Of a DNA stretch of 64,000 bases, positions 46,784 through 62,890 are shown one piece after another; the stretch's first letter is position 1, and each line of letters starts with the position of its first letter. The position numbers and the translations under genes are program-made. This DNA comes from Lates calcarifer (taxonomy: Eukaryota; Chordata; Actinopteri; Centropomidae). The notes below the pieces were generated by a model that did not search any database, was not told where the DNA came from, and was given only the letters and a program-made list of their open reading frames with translations. Location: positions 11,211,550-11,275,549 of the forward strand of contig NC_066851.1 in the NCBI RefSeq assembly GCF_001640805.2, in the 5' to 3' direction.

Positions 46784-49336
46784 CTGTCCATACAGTGTAA
46801 TGATTAAAGGCTTGACCACCTCCATTATAACTAAGTAACAAGTAGTAAAATTATTTTTGTGGAGTAATTTTATGATTTTGAACTTATGACATATATATCA
46901 AGACACAAACCCTTAACCTTGGCACCATATCCAATGTGTGTTTCAGCTGAATGACATGTGTAATCTTTGTTTCAGCAACCTGAACCTATAGAAATACAGA
47001 AACAGCACTGAAATAGCTCAAAAAGAGAAAGGCAGAACAATATTTCACGTTTTGGCATTTACTTAGTCTAGCATTTTAAAATACACACATGAATTCACTT
47101 AATGTCAAGACATTCCATGGCAATGAACAACCATGAGTAATGAAAGTACTGTACGTACTGTTTCCTGCTTTGGGATTTGGACAAGAACAGAGAGCAGCTG
47201 GTCAATGTCAAGGAAATGACCTATGGCTAAGGGGAGCAAAAGAACAGATACTCAAATTCTGCGTCACGCTCTCATCATCAGTATGCACAATATTTAAAGT
47301 GTGACTGAAAACTGTTTGTGCTTGTTCCTGACCATTCTTCAGGCCAAAGAAGAGCTCCTCATCCTGTAGCAGCTCTTGGACGGCATCCAGTCGTATGTTG
47401 ATGGTGTCCACATCAAACAGTGGCTCCAGAATATTGGAGCGCAATCTTCTAGCACCACCCGGTGTTTTTGTGTGGTTAAGTACCCCTAAAAGAGTATGTT
47501 CACTCCTATACACAGACAAACAAAGATAGGCAAACTGAGCATATCTGTTATTACACGAGCACTACATACAAGGATGGTGTTCTCATGGTTTAGCCATTAC
47601 TGACCTGTGGTCTCTGTTATTGACCACCAGCTCCAAGTTAGTGGCAGATGCTGAGTCAATCATGGCTGTCTGTTCACTCCCTTTAAAGGTGACTTTAAGA
47701 GACTTGGCAGCATAAACAGAGTTCTGGATGAACTCTAAGTATTTCAGCAAAGCAGCTGCAGCTGCTAGGCAATAATACCTGGACAAATCATGACATAAGA
47801 CAATAAAAAAAAAAACAATATAGTGCTACAGTATATCTATTACTATACATTATCGTCCTCTGTGGCATACTTAGCTTGCACTTCCATGAGGACGGTGCCA
47901 AATTCTGGAGCACACAGCTGCTGAATGTACTCCAGTCCTTTCCTCTCATTAAAATACTTCCTTTGTATTGCAGTGAAAGCTACACCCTGAGAAAAAAATG
48001 AATAAGACAAGCAAATATTACCTCATACTAACATTTAACAAAAGCCCATTATGTCAACAGCTGGGATACACCCTAACCAGTTAACAGTAAATCTAACCAA
48101 GAATGAATCAATGAGTGAATAACTGGGCATTAGTGAGCTACTCTCTGCTTTAAGATGGTATCTGAAATTATGGTGCATTTTACTCATAACACATATTCTG
48201 GGTTGGTACCGGGAAGTTCTCAGTGATGAGGTTGAACAGCTTGGTCCCTTTCCCCTTCTCACTAGCTGTGTCTGGCATCAGTATTTCCAGTGGCACCAAG
48301 ATGTGAATCTTGGTTATGACCTTCAGAAGAGTAATATACGACTGTAACATGAGTTTGCTGTATTTCAGAGTCTCCTCTGAGTGCTGAGTGATTCTTGTTA
48401 GCGAATAGCATGGGTGGGTTACCTTGGCATATGTCCCAGTGTCTGCAAACTGAGAGAGTACAAGCTCTGGACATTTCAAGTTGAGACTGGCCATGCCAAT
48501 CTCTCCCCTGGCCAAACCACGGCCTTCAACCACAGCTACAATCACAGAGGCAACCGAGGTTGCAGTTGCTGAGGAGCAACTTGTTGCTACAAAAAAAGAA
48601 GAAATGTGAATGAGAAACTTTCCCTCAAACGGTTTTGACAACTTACTCGACACATTATTCATCTAGGGTTAAAGTACCGGTGTGATCAGTCAGTGGTGTC
48701 CGTGCAGGATGTGAACCTGCGGCCCCAGCAGATCCCGGGGTCCTTCCGAGTCTGGGTGTTCCTCCACGGCTGCGGAAGGAGGAGCTGTCTGAAGTAGATG
48801 CAAGGAGTGATGGATTTGTCCTCCCTAACGTCAAGCTGCGATGAAACTGACCTATGTCAAAGTAAAATATGAGGAGGGTCTTCTGTCAGATATTATTACC
48901 ACTGTGCCGTGCCCAGACACAAGGTTTGTAGTATAACAAATGTCTCTCCAGTGTCATTCTATGATCTACTATCAAATCAAATTCAGATATTTGAGAAGTG
49001 TAATGTTTGAAAAAATTTTTGTAATTGCATTTTACTGCCTCTAACCTCAATTAGTTAGCCTCCACGAGACAGTAACACAATATGCTAATATTAGCTGCAA
49101 CTTCTCTAGTTATCCATAAGATCACCTGAGGCCATTCGGGCCTGTGTTGGGCCATGGCCGGAGCTCGTACTGCCTTCATCTAAACTCTGGCGGGATGAAC
49201 CGGAGGAAGCTGATAAGGGACCGTACGAGGTAGTTTCGTTCAGTCTACTTCCGTCCACTGGGGACGCCCGCCAGGTTTGTCCACATTTTGAGATGTCACT
49301 GCCGGTTTTCACCTCCTCTGTGCTGCTACAGTACAT
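43162..49336 (-). CDS. msh4: MutS homolog 4, meiotic crossover factor
   Basis: MSH4 pairs with MSH5 to form a meiosis-specific sliding clamp on Holliday junctions that stabilises crossover intermediates; it does not repair mismatches. Twenty exons, the same number as human MSH4, join in phase to 923 residues (human 936). The Ser/Thr-rich N-terminus (about 1-135) is variable. The conserved body begins at [20 protein letters not shown]. The ATPase carries Walker [10 protein letters not shown] at 665-673, Walker B DELG at 744-747 and the histidine switch FATHF at 775-779. It lacks the N-terminal mismatch-binding domain with the Phe-X-Glu motif, as expected for MSH4. The start at 49336 is the first in-frame ATG; an upstream exon cannot be excluded. 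It reads like an intact gene. Confidence 0.95.
46911..49336 (-). other. msh4: msh4 exons 1-9, N-terminal half
   Basis: Exons 49126-49336, 48678-48851, 48423-48586, 48210-48320, 47871-47986, 47605-47778, 47333-47505, 47159-47220 and 46911-46985. Exon 1 and exon 2 are Ser/Gly/Thr-rich and little conserved. Exons 5-7 contain [18 protein letters not shown] and [19 protein letters not shown], hallmarks of MSH4. Exon 9 uses the unusual donor GTTTGT. Confidence 0.9.
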
Positions 49337-51571
<2,235 letters not shown>

Positions 51572-51718
51572 GTTTGTCTAGTGAAAATCATGCATACACT
51601 AAATTAGTCCTCTATGGTAATATCACATGAAAATCAGATTGTGAAATAGTGTGTAAAATATTCAGTGTATCTTCATGTCTGTATTATTCTTAAACATTTT
51701 TAAAGTAAACTATTTTGC

Positions 51719-51724
51719 AATAAA
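51719..51724 (+). terminator. vcpkmt: vcpkmt poly(A) signal AATAAA
   Basis: Canonical AATAAA about 150 bp past the vcpkmt stop, in AT-rich DNA. Confidence 0.65.
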
Positions 51725-52370
51725 AACTTCAGTAAAAAAAAATTAATAATGAACCCATTGTAAGAAGTATTTTTTAATGTACTAAATCCACTGTAAATCA
51801 TATCAGCAGTTTGACTGGTCTGTGTAATTGCAGGACTGTGAAGGTGCAGTAGATGGCAGCCATGTAGCCCATGTGCAGGCACAGACAATAGAATGTGATT
51901 ATGTTTGGTAGAAATGAATCGTTAAAGCTACAGTCATCACAAACAGAGACCAGACAGGGACTGAACCATAGTTTCTTTGTGTTCTTTGTGTCGAGCTTGA
52001 GGATTAGCCTTGCAAATGTTTGTGATTTTTTTGTATTTATGCAAAACACAGTGAGATGAGAACATCTAGAGTTTGCACCTCTGCAAGAGACCTGCAGATA
52101 TGAGACATGAAACTATGCCTCTGTTCTTGAGCACTGCAATTTTTTCTGCCATGCATGATACAACACGCATTGCTTAGTGGGTTATTACATTAAGATGATA
52201 TGCACAGTTATGTGTTTATTAAGAAATTTTGAACATAAGGCCACATTTTCTCCTTTAGACCCACGTACTCCAATAACTACTGACAGTCATAAGTTGCTGT
52301 CAGTGGTTTTCACTGTAACCTACAGGATTTCCTCTAATTGTGAATAAGATATGTAAATTGCCCATTCAGA

Positions 52371-52385
52371 CCACTAGGGGGCAAC
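52371..52385 (+). promoter_or_regulatory. CTCF-like motif
   Basis: CCACTAGGGGGCAAC closely matches the CTCF core consensus. It lies between vcpkmt and arf6. One motif match is weak evidence without occupancy data; similar words also occur in fish repeats. Confidence 0.4.
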
Positions 52386-53460
52386 AGTTGCTTAAAATCC
52401 CCCCCAAAAAAGTATTTTACTGTGTCTAAATGTTTAGTCTGTGCAATAAAACTGTAATCAGATTATTAATCTGAGGGTCACACTGATTATTTTACAACCA
52501 AATATTGACTTAAATTGTGTAGTCAGTGTTATCATTACAACTATTAAAACATACTATTCTAAGAGAGATTGGAAAATAAATCATGACTAACATTCTCATG
52601 CTATATGTTTATGTTGCATACTCGCTTTTTAAAATTGGTGCCAATGTTGCATATGCCGGCTTTTGCCCTCCATGCAAGGGGAATTCCACCCCAAGCCCCA
52701 GATTAGCTGGAAGATTATGGCTCTTTTACAAGTATAAACCATGAAGTACGCCCCACACTCCCACAGGCATGCAGGGGCCCCTCGTAGCCTTTCATGCTGC
52801 TCTCTGTTTACACAGTGGAGCTGGAGTGTAATGAGCAGGGTGGCCTCCAATGCTCAGGCCAAATAAAAATGTTAATGCTGATGTTGACCGGGTGGGGCCA
52901 GCACTTAAGATACCATTAAATATTCAGATCACTTGATAAAAGAATACAATGGGAACCAAGTTTAATTATGCTTAAATATTAACAAAGATGCTCATCCTTG
53001 TATTTCTCTATAGGGATCCAGGAGTGCAACACTAACTTGCATGCATGAAATCTGCTGATGCTGTAAGGCAGGAACATCTGTGATGGCATAGTGCCACACC
53101 CATAAATACTGCTGAATTTAATGGTTAGATTTTTTATTTAAACAGAAACAAGTATCACTTCAAAATCCAGTTTTCAGCAGATGCTTTAGTATTGTGCTTA
53201 GAGTTAATTAACACTAAATAGTTGATCATATAACACATCTGATCTTGTATCAAATATTTTTCTCCACTGAAAATGCACATTCACACACCGCCCCAGCTAA
53301 TAGATTCATTATTAACCAATATCCCAACAGTGATTGTGAAACATTGGATGGAGAAAGACTGAGGTGTGGCTGGGTTGAATCACAGTTCTGACCCTCAAAT
53401 CCCTGTAGGCCTTGGTTGATGATAATGCCTATCACAAGAGGAACAGAATGAGATTAATTA

Positions 53461-53492
53461 CCCCCCCCCCCCCCTTTTTTTTTTTTTTTTTA
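53461..53492. repeat. C14-T18 homopolymer junction
   Basis: Fourteen C followed directly by eighteen T, 32 bp of pure pyrimidine on the plus strand. Confidence 0.9.
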
Positions 53493-55543
53493 AAAACAGA
53501 TACTATAAATAGCTACAGCGGATCATTTAAGATAATCACTCCCTGTGGCCCTCCCTTGCCCTTTTACTTCTGCCTGGGGCAGCTGGACAGCTACACTCAG
53601 AATCAGTCGTCTATTGAGGTCTCCTTTGGCTCTGACCAGGATATGTTCAGCCAGTTAATTTGATTCACAGTTGGTATTAAGTTCATGTCCCCCAGTGTGG
53701 TGGGGACAGGACCCAGAGGGGTTATGGGCAAGATTAGAGGGGAGCTCCACCATTCTATGTCAACATTTTATCCCCCTGCCTGCCCTATAGCTCTCCCAGT
53801 GAAATCTTTTAGAATCTATTTTCCTGTCTCTCTGGTGTTCTCTCCTCCTTACATGTTACCCAAAAATAATTTAAAATGTGTAGTTATAGTCTTCTTGTGG
53901 TTGGCTAATTAGGCTAGCACTACAGGGGAATACAGAGAGGCTCACAGTAAATGAGGACAGCCCACAGTGAAGCAGTGGTGTGTCTGTAATTCGTTATCAT
54001 ATACATTACGGTTGATTCTGGTAACCGTAAACATTCATTACTGAACATGTGGCATACATGCTGCATACGCCTAGACAGAATGGGGGCATTTTCTGCCAAC
54101 AGATGGTGCTATTAGTGGAAATACGGTAACTCTTACCTGTGTGGAAAACCTGCAGTAGGAATGACACAGTTCAAGTCCTCATAAATAAGTGGATAAACTT
54201 AGTGGTGCACTACTGGAACACTGCCTGTTCATTACTTGTGGTATGGATGATGAAACTGAGCGTCTGTTGGGTGTGATTAGTTTTATGGCCATGCATAAGA
54301 TTCACATGCAATTCATCCCCAGGCCGCTCTGCACTTTCTACACATAAAACATAGTGACAAATATCTGCCTGGACTCTGTAATCCACTTGCATTCCCCAGG
54401 TTCTTTTGTAAAAAACAAGATAACATGAGGCAGCAGTGCAGTGCCCCTCCAAACCAGATGGGTGGAGGAGAGTCTGACTCCGGCAGCCCGTGTGGTGCGC
54501 TCCACTCTGCTGCATCACAGCCAAGTGACACAGAGGATCCTTTGTGTCACCATCATCACACTGCCTGGAGCCAAGAGACACTGTTCCAGAAAGGAAGACT
54601 CATTTTCTCACTAAATATTAGGGAGTGGCTCAAGAATAGACATCAAACTGGGCTGATTAAAAATAGAAGAAGGGCCGCATAAATGTGTGACTCCTCTGAT
54701 CCTGCAAAAGGTGCCCACCCATCCTCTCCCCCTCCTCCCCTCCCTCCTTCCACTCACTGATCACCCTTCTCTCTTTCACATGACAAACTGAGAGCCTACT
54801 GAACTTCATGCTCCACAAAGAGACATCAGGCCGGAGCTGCATTCCGAAACAGAGCATGTGATTGGTGTTTTTCGGCTCTCTGTTCCCGAATAATGAGGCG
54901 CAACAGCCCTAATAATTTTGCGGACACTTTCTCGTTCAGTGGATTTGAGAGGGAGAGGTGGTGCGGCGGTGCCGGTGAGGCAAAAGCCTGACAGGGCAAC
55001 TAGCTTGTAGAAACACAATGCTGGCTGGCTCCACCCTCTCCCCTCCACCCCCACCCCCCTGCAGGGGAACAAGGGGAGGGCGGGGGTGCTGTTAAGACAG
55101 CTGTGCTGCAGTTGAGAGGGGACACAAAACCCAGCACTGTGAGAATATTGTGCACACTTGCCCCTTTCTTCCATTCCCCTTAATGAAATAATATCATCAC
55201 TGTGAGACGCCTGCAATTGTTTGTGTCCAGTCTGTGCTGAAGCTGTAACGACATTTGACAATCAAACAAAACAAACAGTGACTACTCAGTGTTAGGTTTA
55301 AAACTGTTTGTGTATAATGCTATATGGTCAGTGTATTTGTCAATGAGGGATGGACTCCAACAAGGCATCAGTAAAAATGTAATAGTATATTGATCTATTG
55401 TTTGAAATACCACAGGTTTCATGGAGACTTGACTCCCCGTGGCTGCTGTCCCGACAGCATTCTAGTGCAATGATGTATTTGTCATCATTAGGATGTGTGA
55501 TGGCCCAGCACCAAGGGGAGAATTGCAGAGGGGAGGGGAGCAG

Positions 55544-55545
<2 letters not shown>

Positions 55546-55584
<39 letters not shown>
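55546..55584. repeat. GT microsatellite
   Basis: About 19 uninterrupted TG units, the longest perfect dinucleotide repeat in the window. Confidence 0.92.
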
Positions 55585-55587
<3 letters not shown>

Positions 55588-58500
55588 GTTTCCCTGAGTC
55601 ATTACCTCTCAGTAGTCTGAATCTGGACTCTGTGTTTGTGTGTGTGTGAGCAGCAGCACCTGACTTGCCATAGATATGAGATTTCCTTCCCAAGCCCAAA
55701 CTGTTGTCTAATCCAGACGCACTGTCACTCGAAACACTGAGTCTTCTGTAATTACAACGATCGTGTCAGACACACGGATGTAGTCAGCCGCTGAGCGTGA
55801 CAGTGTGGTGGCAAGCTGCTGAAGGAAGCCTTTGAGGTTACTTTGCATGGATCTTCATCATTCTGTCAGTCAAGTGTGTGAGCGAATCCATGTGGCTGGT
55901 GGAGACTGCTGCTGGCCCGAAAGACTCCTGTCTAAATTCACTGAACACTTTGATGTTAAAATCACCCCTCAGTGTTCCTGTGAGTGTCGAGGAGGTTATG
56001 TAAAAGCCAAGTAACAGATGCCACATGGCTGAGGTCAGTGATCTGTGTGTACTGTATGAATAAGCTTTGGGCAAATACATTGAACAAACAAATGATCTGA
56101 GAAAACATCCAGTAGATTCTGTTTTGCTACAGGAACAGATGCACTTAGATTTCTGTTCCTTGCAGCCAAAATACTCAAGCTGCAGCACCAGCTATAACTC
56201 CACCTCCCACCCCTCCCTTTACTGCTGCTTACATCTGAAGGTAAGATGGTTAACAACACCCAGCTATGATCCTCTTTACACTCTGTGTGCTACAGCTGGA
56301 AAAACACATCAGCGTATGAGTCTGGGGACAAACTGGTTCACACTCTCACACAGCTGTGTTAAACATCCTGCAATCCTCAAGAGGAACCATGTGGACAAAT
56401 TTCAGGTTTTCACATAATGGAACATAAATAGAAGCCCTGAGGCTTAAAAAATGTAACAGGACTTCGATTGGATGGTTTTTAAAGTGGAAAAACAAACATG
56501 ATTATCAGCCACTGAAACTGTATGGTTAGTGGTTTAAATTATGTTGTTAATGCCTGCATGAGCACTTTATCTAGCCATTAAAAAAACTGGTTATGTCATA
56601 TGGACTTCTAACACTTCATAATAATTTTCTGCTTCTCTGAATTTGTAATTCCACCACAGCAAGTAGCCTTCAGTTGCAGATATGAATGGAATGTATTTTG
56701 GACCAATGCCCAGAGTGCACCTTGGACTTCACAGCCTCACATTTTCAACCTTGTTTAGCTGCTCCAAACCACACTCAAGTTCCTATTAAAACCACAACCA
56801 CTTTTTAAAATATTGTTTGGGGTATAAAACCTGTTCTTAAACACCTGCAGTCAAAACAAACTCAAGTCACACCTAAAGTATAGATAGAAAAGAATGCATC
56901 TGTGTAACCAGGAGTTTGCATTTACTATGGCATTCAAGAACAGAACGTTAACCACAGCAGGAAACCCTGAAACGACTTTCAGCCGCTTCCGGACCTGTTT
57001 TAAACCACTGCTCTGCGTGAGTTCATTATTAACAGCTCACTCAAGGAGGCTACTGGAGTTACAGGGGAATTAACCTGAGGACAGACAGAGAGAGAGCGGT
57101 TTCATAACCAAAGGGGCTGTTTTACTGTCCTTGAGGATAAGCAGCTGTGTGAACTAAGCTGCATGAACTGTGGCTTAGAGTAGGTGTTCCCTCCTACCAT
57201 TTGGCAGATAAATAAACCGCTTTAATAACGGTGTTCGTCTATGTGCACAAGAGTATGTGTGTGTGCATGCATCACAAAGCCTACAGTGATTATCAAGCCA
57301 GGGTGTGGCTGCTGAACTGTAGGCCAACATCAAGCCCAGCAATGACTACAGTCACAACCCACAGGCATAGATGAGTGTTATCTCAGTGCTACCTGCACAA
57401 ATGTTTCTCCGAAACTGGAGTTGAGAGGAAATGAAGACGAGTGAGGGAGACAAAGCCACACCCCTGAAAACCACAAACATAACTAAGGTTAGGTTTGTAG
57501 GCATGTCAGGAGCACAGCTGTAATGCCAGCCGCCACAGTTATTCCTGAGCTGTTTTAAATCTTTGTCAAGTTGGCTAACGAAGGGCGAGCCACTGTTGCC
57601 GCAAAACGGGAGGGGAGGGAGAAAAAAGTGTGCGTTCCAGTATTGCAGAACTTTGCTCACAGAGAGTGGGGTCTCTTTCGATTTTTTTCCCACTCTTCCT
57701 CTTTCCATGCAGAAGAGAGGAACTGACTGGAAACTTGCAGTGCAGGCATTCAGTCAGCCACCTATGTGATACCAAAAACACCAGGCCACACTGGCAGAGA
57801 TCCCATCAGGCGGTTGTCATGGGGACTGCCCCAACAAACAGGCGTGCTGGCCGCCTAAGACAAATCTGTCATACACATTCTTGTGCAAACCACTGAGAGA
57901 AGTTAAGCAGTTTGCCTTCTTATTTTGTGAATCATGACACCAGTGAACTTAGAGGAACAAGTGTTAACATCCTGTCTTCAACTACCTGTCGCTTTGGTAT
58001 TCAACCCCACCTTTGCAAATGCAGAACACTCCATGAGCAAAAAAAAATATATGAGGCTCATTACACAAAGCACCTATTACTGAGCTTCTTTCTATGACCT
58101 GAAACCCTTTCCTAACCTCTCCCCTCAGGAAGCGTAAGGAATTCCAGCCGAGCACAGAGGGAGTTGACAGCAGGGCCAAGAGGTCGCATCTTTACAGAGG
58201 AGAGGTCATAAAAACTTGCTTACAGTCTCTGTCCTTGCCCCAGGGGCCCCCCAGTGTTACCAGTAAAGCTGTGAGGATCATATGGTTGTAATGAAGTGGT
58301 GGGAACCAAAGTGGCCATTACAGCCCAATTAAACTGCCATCAGCGTCTAATGGAGGCCCTTGACCAAGCCCTTGCTGAGCACAAGTGAGTATTTACAAAT
58401 ACACTCTGATACCTCCTCGACTTGCAGTGTTAGCAGCAAGCAGTGTTTAATTTCAGTGAACGGCTCTCTTCTTATTGAGTATTGAAATCACAGCTGCGTG

Positions 58501-59162
58501 AGGTGTGTGGGTTGTGTGAGCCATCTTCTGTAGCTGTGGAGTCATATCTGTCTATGTCACCTGACCTGTCTGACGGAAACCTCTGTGGCGCTAAAGCAAA
58601 CATCCTGAGGCCTCTACAGCAACTTGCTAAGCACCAGATTTTCCACACAGCAAATGCCACCACGGTTAAACAGTCGAATGTCTGTGGATGCAGACACATG
58701 TATACACAAGGATACACAGCATCTGATTGTCGGCGAATGCTACAAATGATCTGCTCTGAATGCTTGAGAGGCAGAGGACGTGCGTCCCATTCTTGTAAAT
58801 GCAAAACAAAAATGCAAACTCTGTGCTTTTTGAACGGCCTATGTAGTGCCAGTTTTTTCTGTGGATGTGTAAAACAGTGAGAGACACAGAACCATTCAGT
58901 ATGCTGAGCAGAAAAAAAACGCTTGGAAATCTGTGGAATAATATGAACTAATCTTTTGTAGCCCTAAACACAGGAGTCAGACCACTTGTCACCATCAGTC
59001 CTTTCTTTGTCAGAAGTGAAAACACTTGTTAATCAGCTTGAATGGAAACTAAAACATTCCTCTACTGTGACTCATTGGTGTACTGTCTCTAACAGATTTA
59101 CAAGTATTGAGCTGACAGATTCACATCTACTTTTAAGGGAGAATTTTACTAAAATACAGAAT

Positions 59163-59300
59163 ATGAGCCCCTGAACCCTCTTTTTGCAGTGAAAAGGTGA
59201 TGTAGTCATGCAAACTTGAACTACGAAGAAATGACTACTCAGCAGTGGCAAAAATGTCATGAGTAGTATTTTAGCAAAGTAGAAAAGGGGACTAATACAA
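59163..59300 (+). repeat. diverged interspersed repeat, copy 1
   Basis: Similar along its length to 63381-63510: both pass through ATGA.CCC, a GTGATGT element, then ACTA.TCAGCAGTG and a TTAG.AAA(G) tract. Family not recognised. Confidence 0.6.
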
Positions 59301-60042
59301 TTCCCCAAAGGGATCACACTCGCTTGTAAGAGATTGCATTTAGTACAGGAAGATGACTGATATACTCTAAGTATTATCCTTATTACACACTTTGTTATGC
59401 ACACTATTAACATAGTTGTGAGTGACTGCTTGTTTAGAAAAGTGGTCCCATCAGCAGGTGGTATCTGTGAACAGGTAACTCATATGCATTACTATCAAAC
59501 TATGATTTAACTTAATTACAGAACATGCCTGACAGGAATTCTGAGCCTGTGTGCATTTACTTTCAGTTTCTCAACACCAGCCCTGCATTAGTCAACTTGA
59601 ACAAACTTCAGACTTGTCTCATTGAATAAAAACAACCGAGGCTCACTTTTTGATGCCAGCCCAAACCAAAAGCAAACTCAGGAAGTCACAGCCGACAGCT
59701 CAGCATCAACTCAACTATGGCTCACGACCAACATGCAACATTCAAAAAGAATTCACAATTCAGCTGTATATCTCCACTGCCCCCCTCCCCTCAACTCTCA
59801 TGCAAACTATCATGTGGCTCTGTTGTTGTTCCAAAAAGACCAGCAGTTGGACTTCCTGTTTTGTACATTTTCCCATTTACTGGCAAGGGAACTGAGGGTG
59901 GACATAAAGCCTTTACGAAGAATTTGCCTGACAGCATTAACACCCAGGAGAATTTTAACACATACTTCTACTTTGAACCCTGAGCATTCTTGAGTCTTTC
60001 GTGTGTTTATTCCTTTTTTAAATCACTCCTCTTTTAATAAGC

Positions 60043-60088
60043 TAAGATAAAATAATCCTTTATTAGTCCCACAATGGGGAAATTTATA
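60043..60088 (+). mobile_element. likely tail fragment of a teleost retroposon
   Basis: The stretch AATCCTTTATTAGTCCCACA followed by ATGGGGAAATTT is a word I recognise as very frequent in teleost genomes and associated with the 3' ends of non-LTR-type elements. Only this short fragment is present. Confidence 0.45.
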
Positions 60089-61226
60089 AGCTACTTCTGA
60101 ATGATAAAACTTTCTTTGACAAACTTAAATTGGTTTGATCTTCACAAGCCATACTATGCAAACTACCTTTAATTCTTGAAAAAACAGAGACATAACGGAT
60201 TTAAAATCACTTTTTTAATAAGACATTACAATGACATTGTTCTGTACATGGTTCCCCCTGGTCAAAATAGGAGAAAGAGCTGCACCACAAGGTGTCTTTC
60301 AACATTTCACCAGTAAACAGCTCCCTCTGACTGCACGACAGATGGACTCTGATGTAGGGTTACTGTACTTTCGTACTCATGCTACAGATATAGGCTATCA
60401 TATAATGTCCCAATACTGAGACTAATCAACTGTAGTATCAGATTGAGAGAGCTCAGAGCTGAATGACATTCCTTTGGAAAGATTGAGTCGACTGACTACG
60501 TGTTACCCAAAAAATTAAAAATGCATCCCAACAAGCATGTTTAAGAGTTACTGGAGGCCCATTTGTTGAATATTCAGCACAATTAGGTATCAAGACATGA
60601 CACAAAAGGTCAATCGGTTAACTATATAGCCCACATAAGGGGATTGGGAGGGGTAACAAAACATGTCCGAAATAATTTTTTTTCTGGTGTCAAGACTGAT
60701 GACAATGAAATGTAAGCAATGGTGATTTTTTTTCTCTTTTTTTCCCTTGCTGCAGTCAATACCATTGAGAGGAAATACTTTTCATCACAGTACTGTGTTA
60801 AAACAAATGTCAAAAGTCCTTCCAAGTAGGCTACATGACATTAAAGATCCCACCTTAGAAGAAAAAGAATAAGATCCAAGTTCAATGCAACGGAGACTTA
60901 AGAACCTTGAAACAAGCTGTAGTCCAAGAATGAAGATAAAAACTTCAGCTTCATTAGAAAAATTATATAAAACAGGAAAAAGAATAGGCAAAGGCGGTGA
61001 TCTCTGTGGCTTTAACATTAGGACCAATTAATTCAATATTCATCAAGCAAGCCCTGAAATAATGAATGTGATATAGGCCTGCTACAGAGTACAAGCAAAC
61101 TTGAAGCCAGAAAACCCAGTTAAAGATAAATTAGTCATGGGGTAAAGGTAGTATTAAAAATAAATGGGAAATAATCAACTTTTTCTTAACCATACTCATT
61201 TTGAGAAGTTATTTGTTACTTGCAAC

Positions 61227-61232
61227 TTTATT
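61227..61232 (-). terminator. arf6: proximal AATAAA downstream of arf6
   Basis: TTTATT on the plus strand, AATAAA on the minus strand, about 35 bp past the arf6 stop. Vertebrate ARF6 usually has a long 3' UTR, so more distal sites are likely to be used as well. Confidence 0.35.
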
Positions 61233-61266
61233 ATAGTTTTGACCTAAAACAGTCAGCACTCAATCA

Positions 61267-62850
<1,584 letters not shown>

Positions 62851-62890
62851 GCTGCTGCCGCCGAGCACAGCTCTCGCTGTCTGGGGCATA

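Larger units (their letters stand above)
51725..61220. other. intergenic region between vcpkmt and arf6
   Basis: About 9.5 kb without a supported coding gene; part of the right end is probably arf6 3' UTR. It contains a CTCF-like motif (52371-52385), a C14T18 homopolymer pair (53461-53492), a GT microsatellite (55546-55584), a teleost retroposon-tail-like segment (60043-60088), one copy of a repeat pair (59163-59300) and conserved-looking blocks at about 52640-52950, 54830-54960 and 58260-58390. Frames of up to 151 codons here are low-complexity or unlike any family I know. Confidence 0.6.

Noticed and set aside
54806..55261. Minus-strand frame of 151 codons
   Set aside because: Longest intergenic frame but no domain; it overlaps a CpG-bearing block that better fits a regulatory element.
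55340..55699. Minus-strand frame of 119 codons with a His-Thr run
   Set aside because: The run is the GT microsatellite translated; nothing else is protein-like.
58482..58880. Plus-strand Cys-rich frame of 132 codons
   Set aside because: Cysteines are scattered without a zinc-finger or secreted-domain spacing, and there is no signal peptide or splice support.
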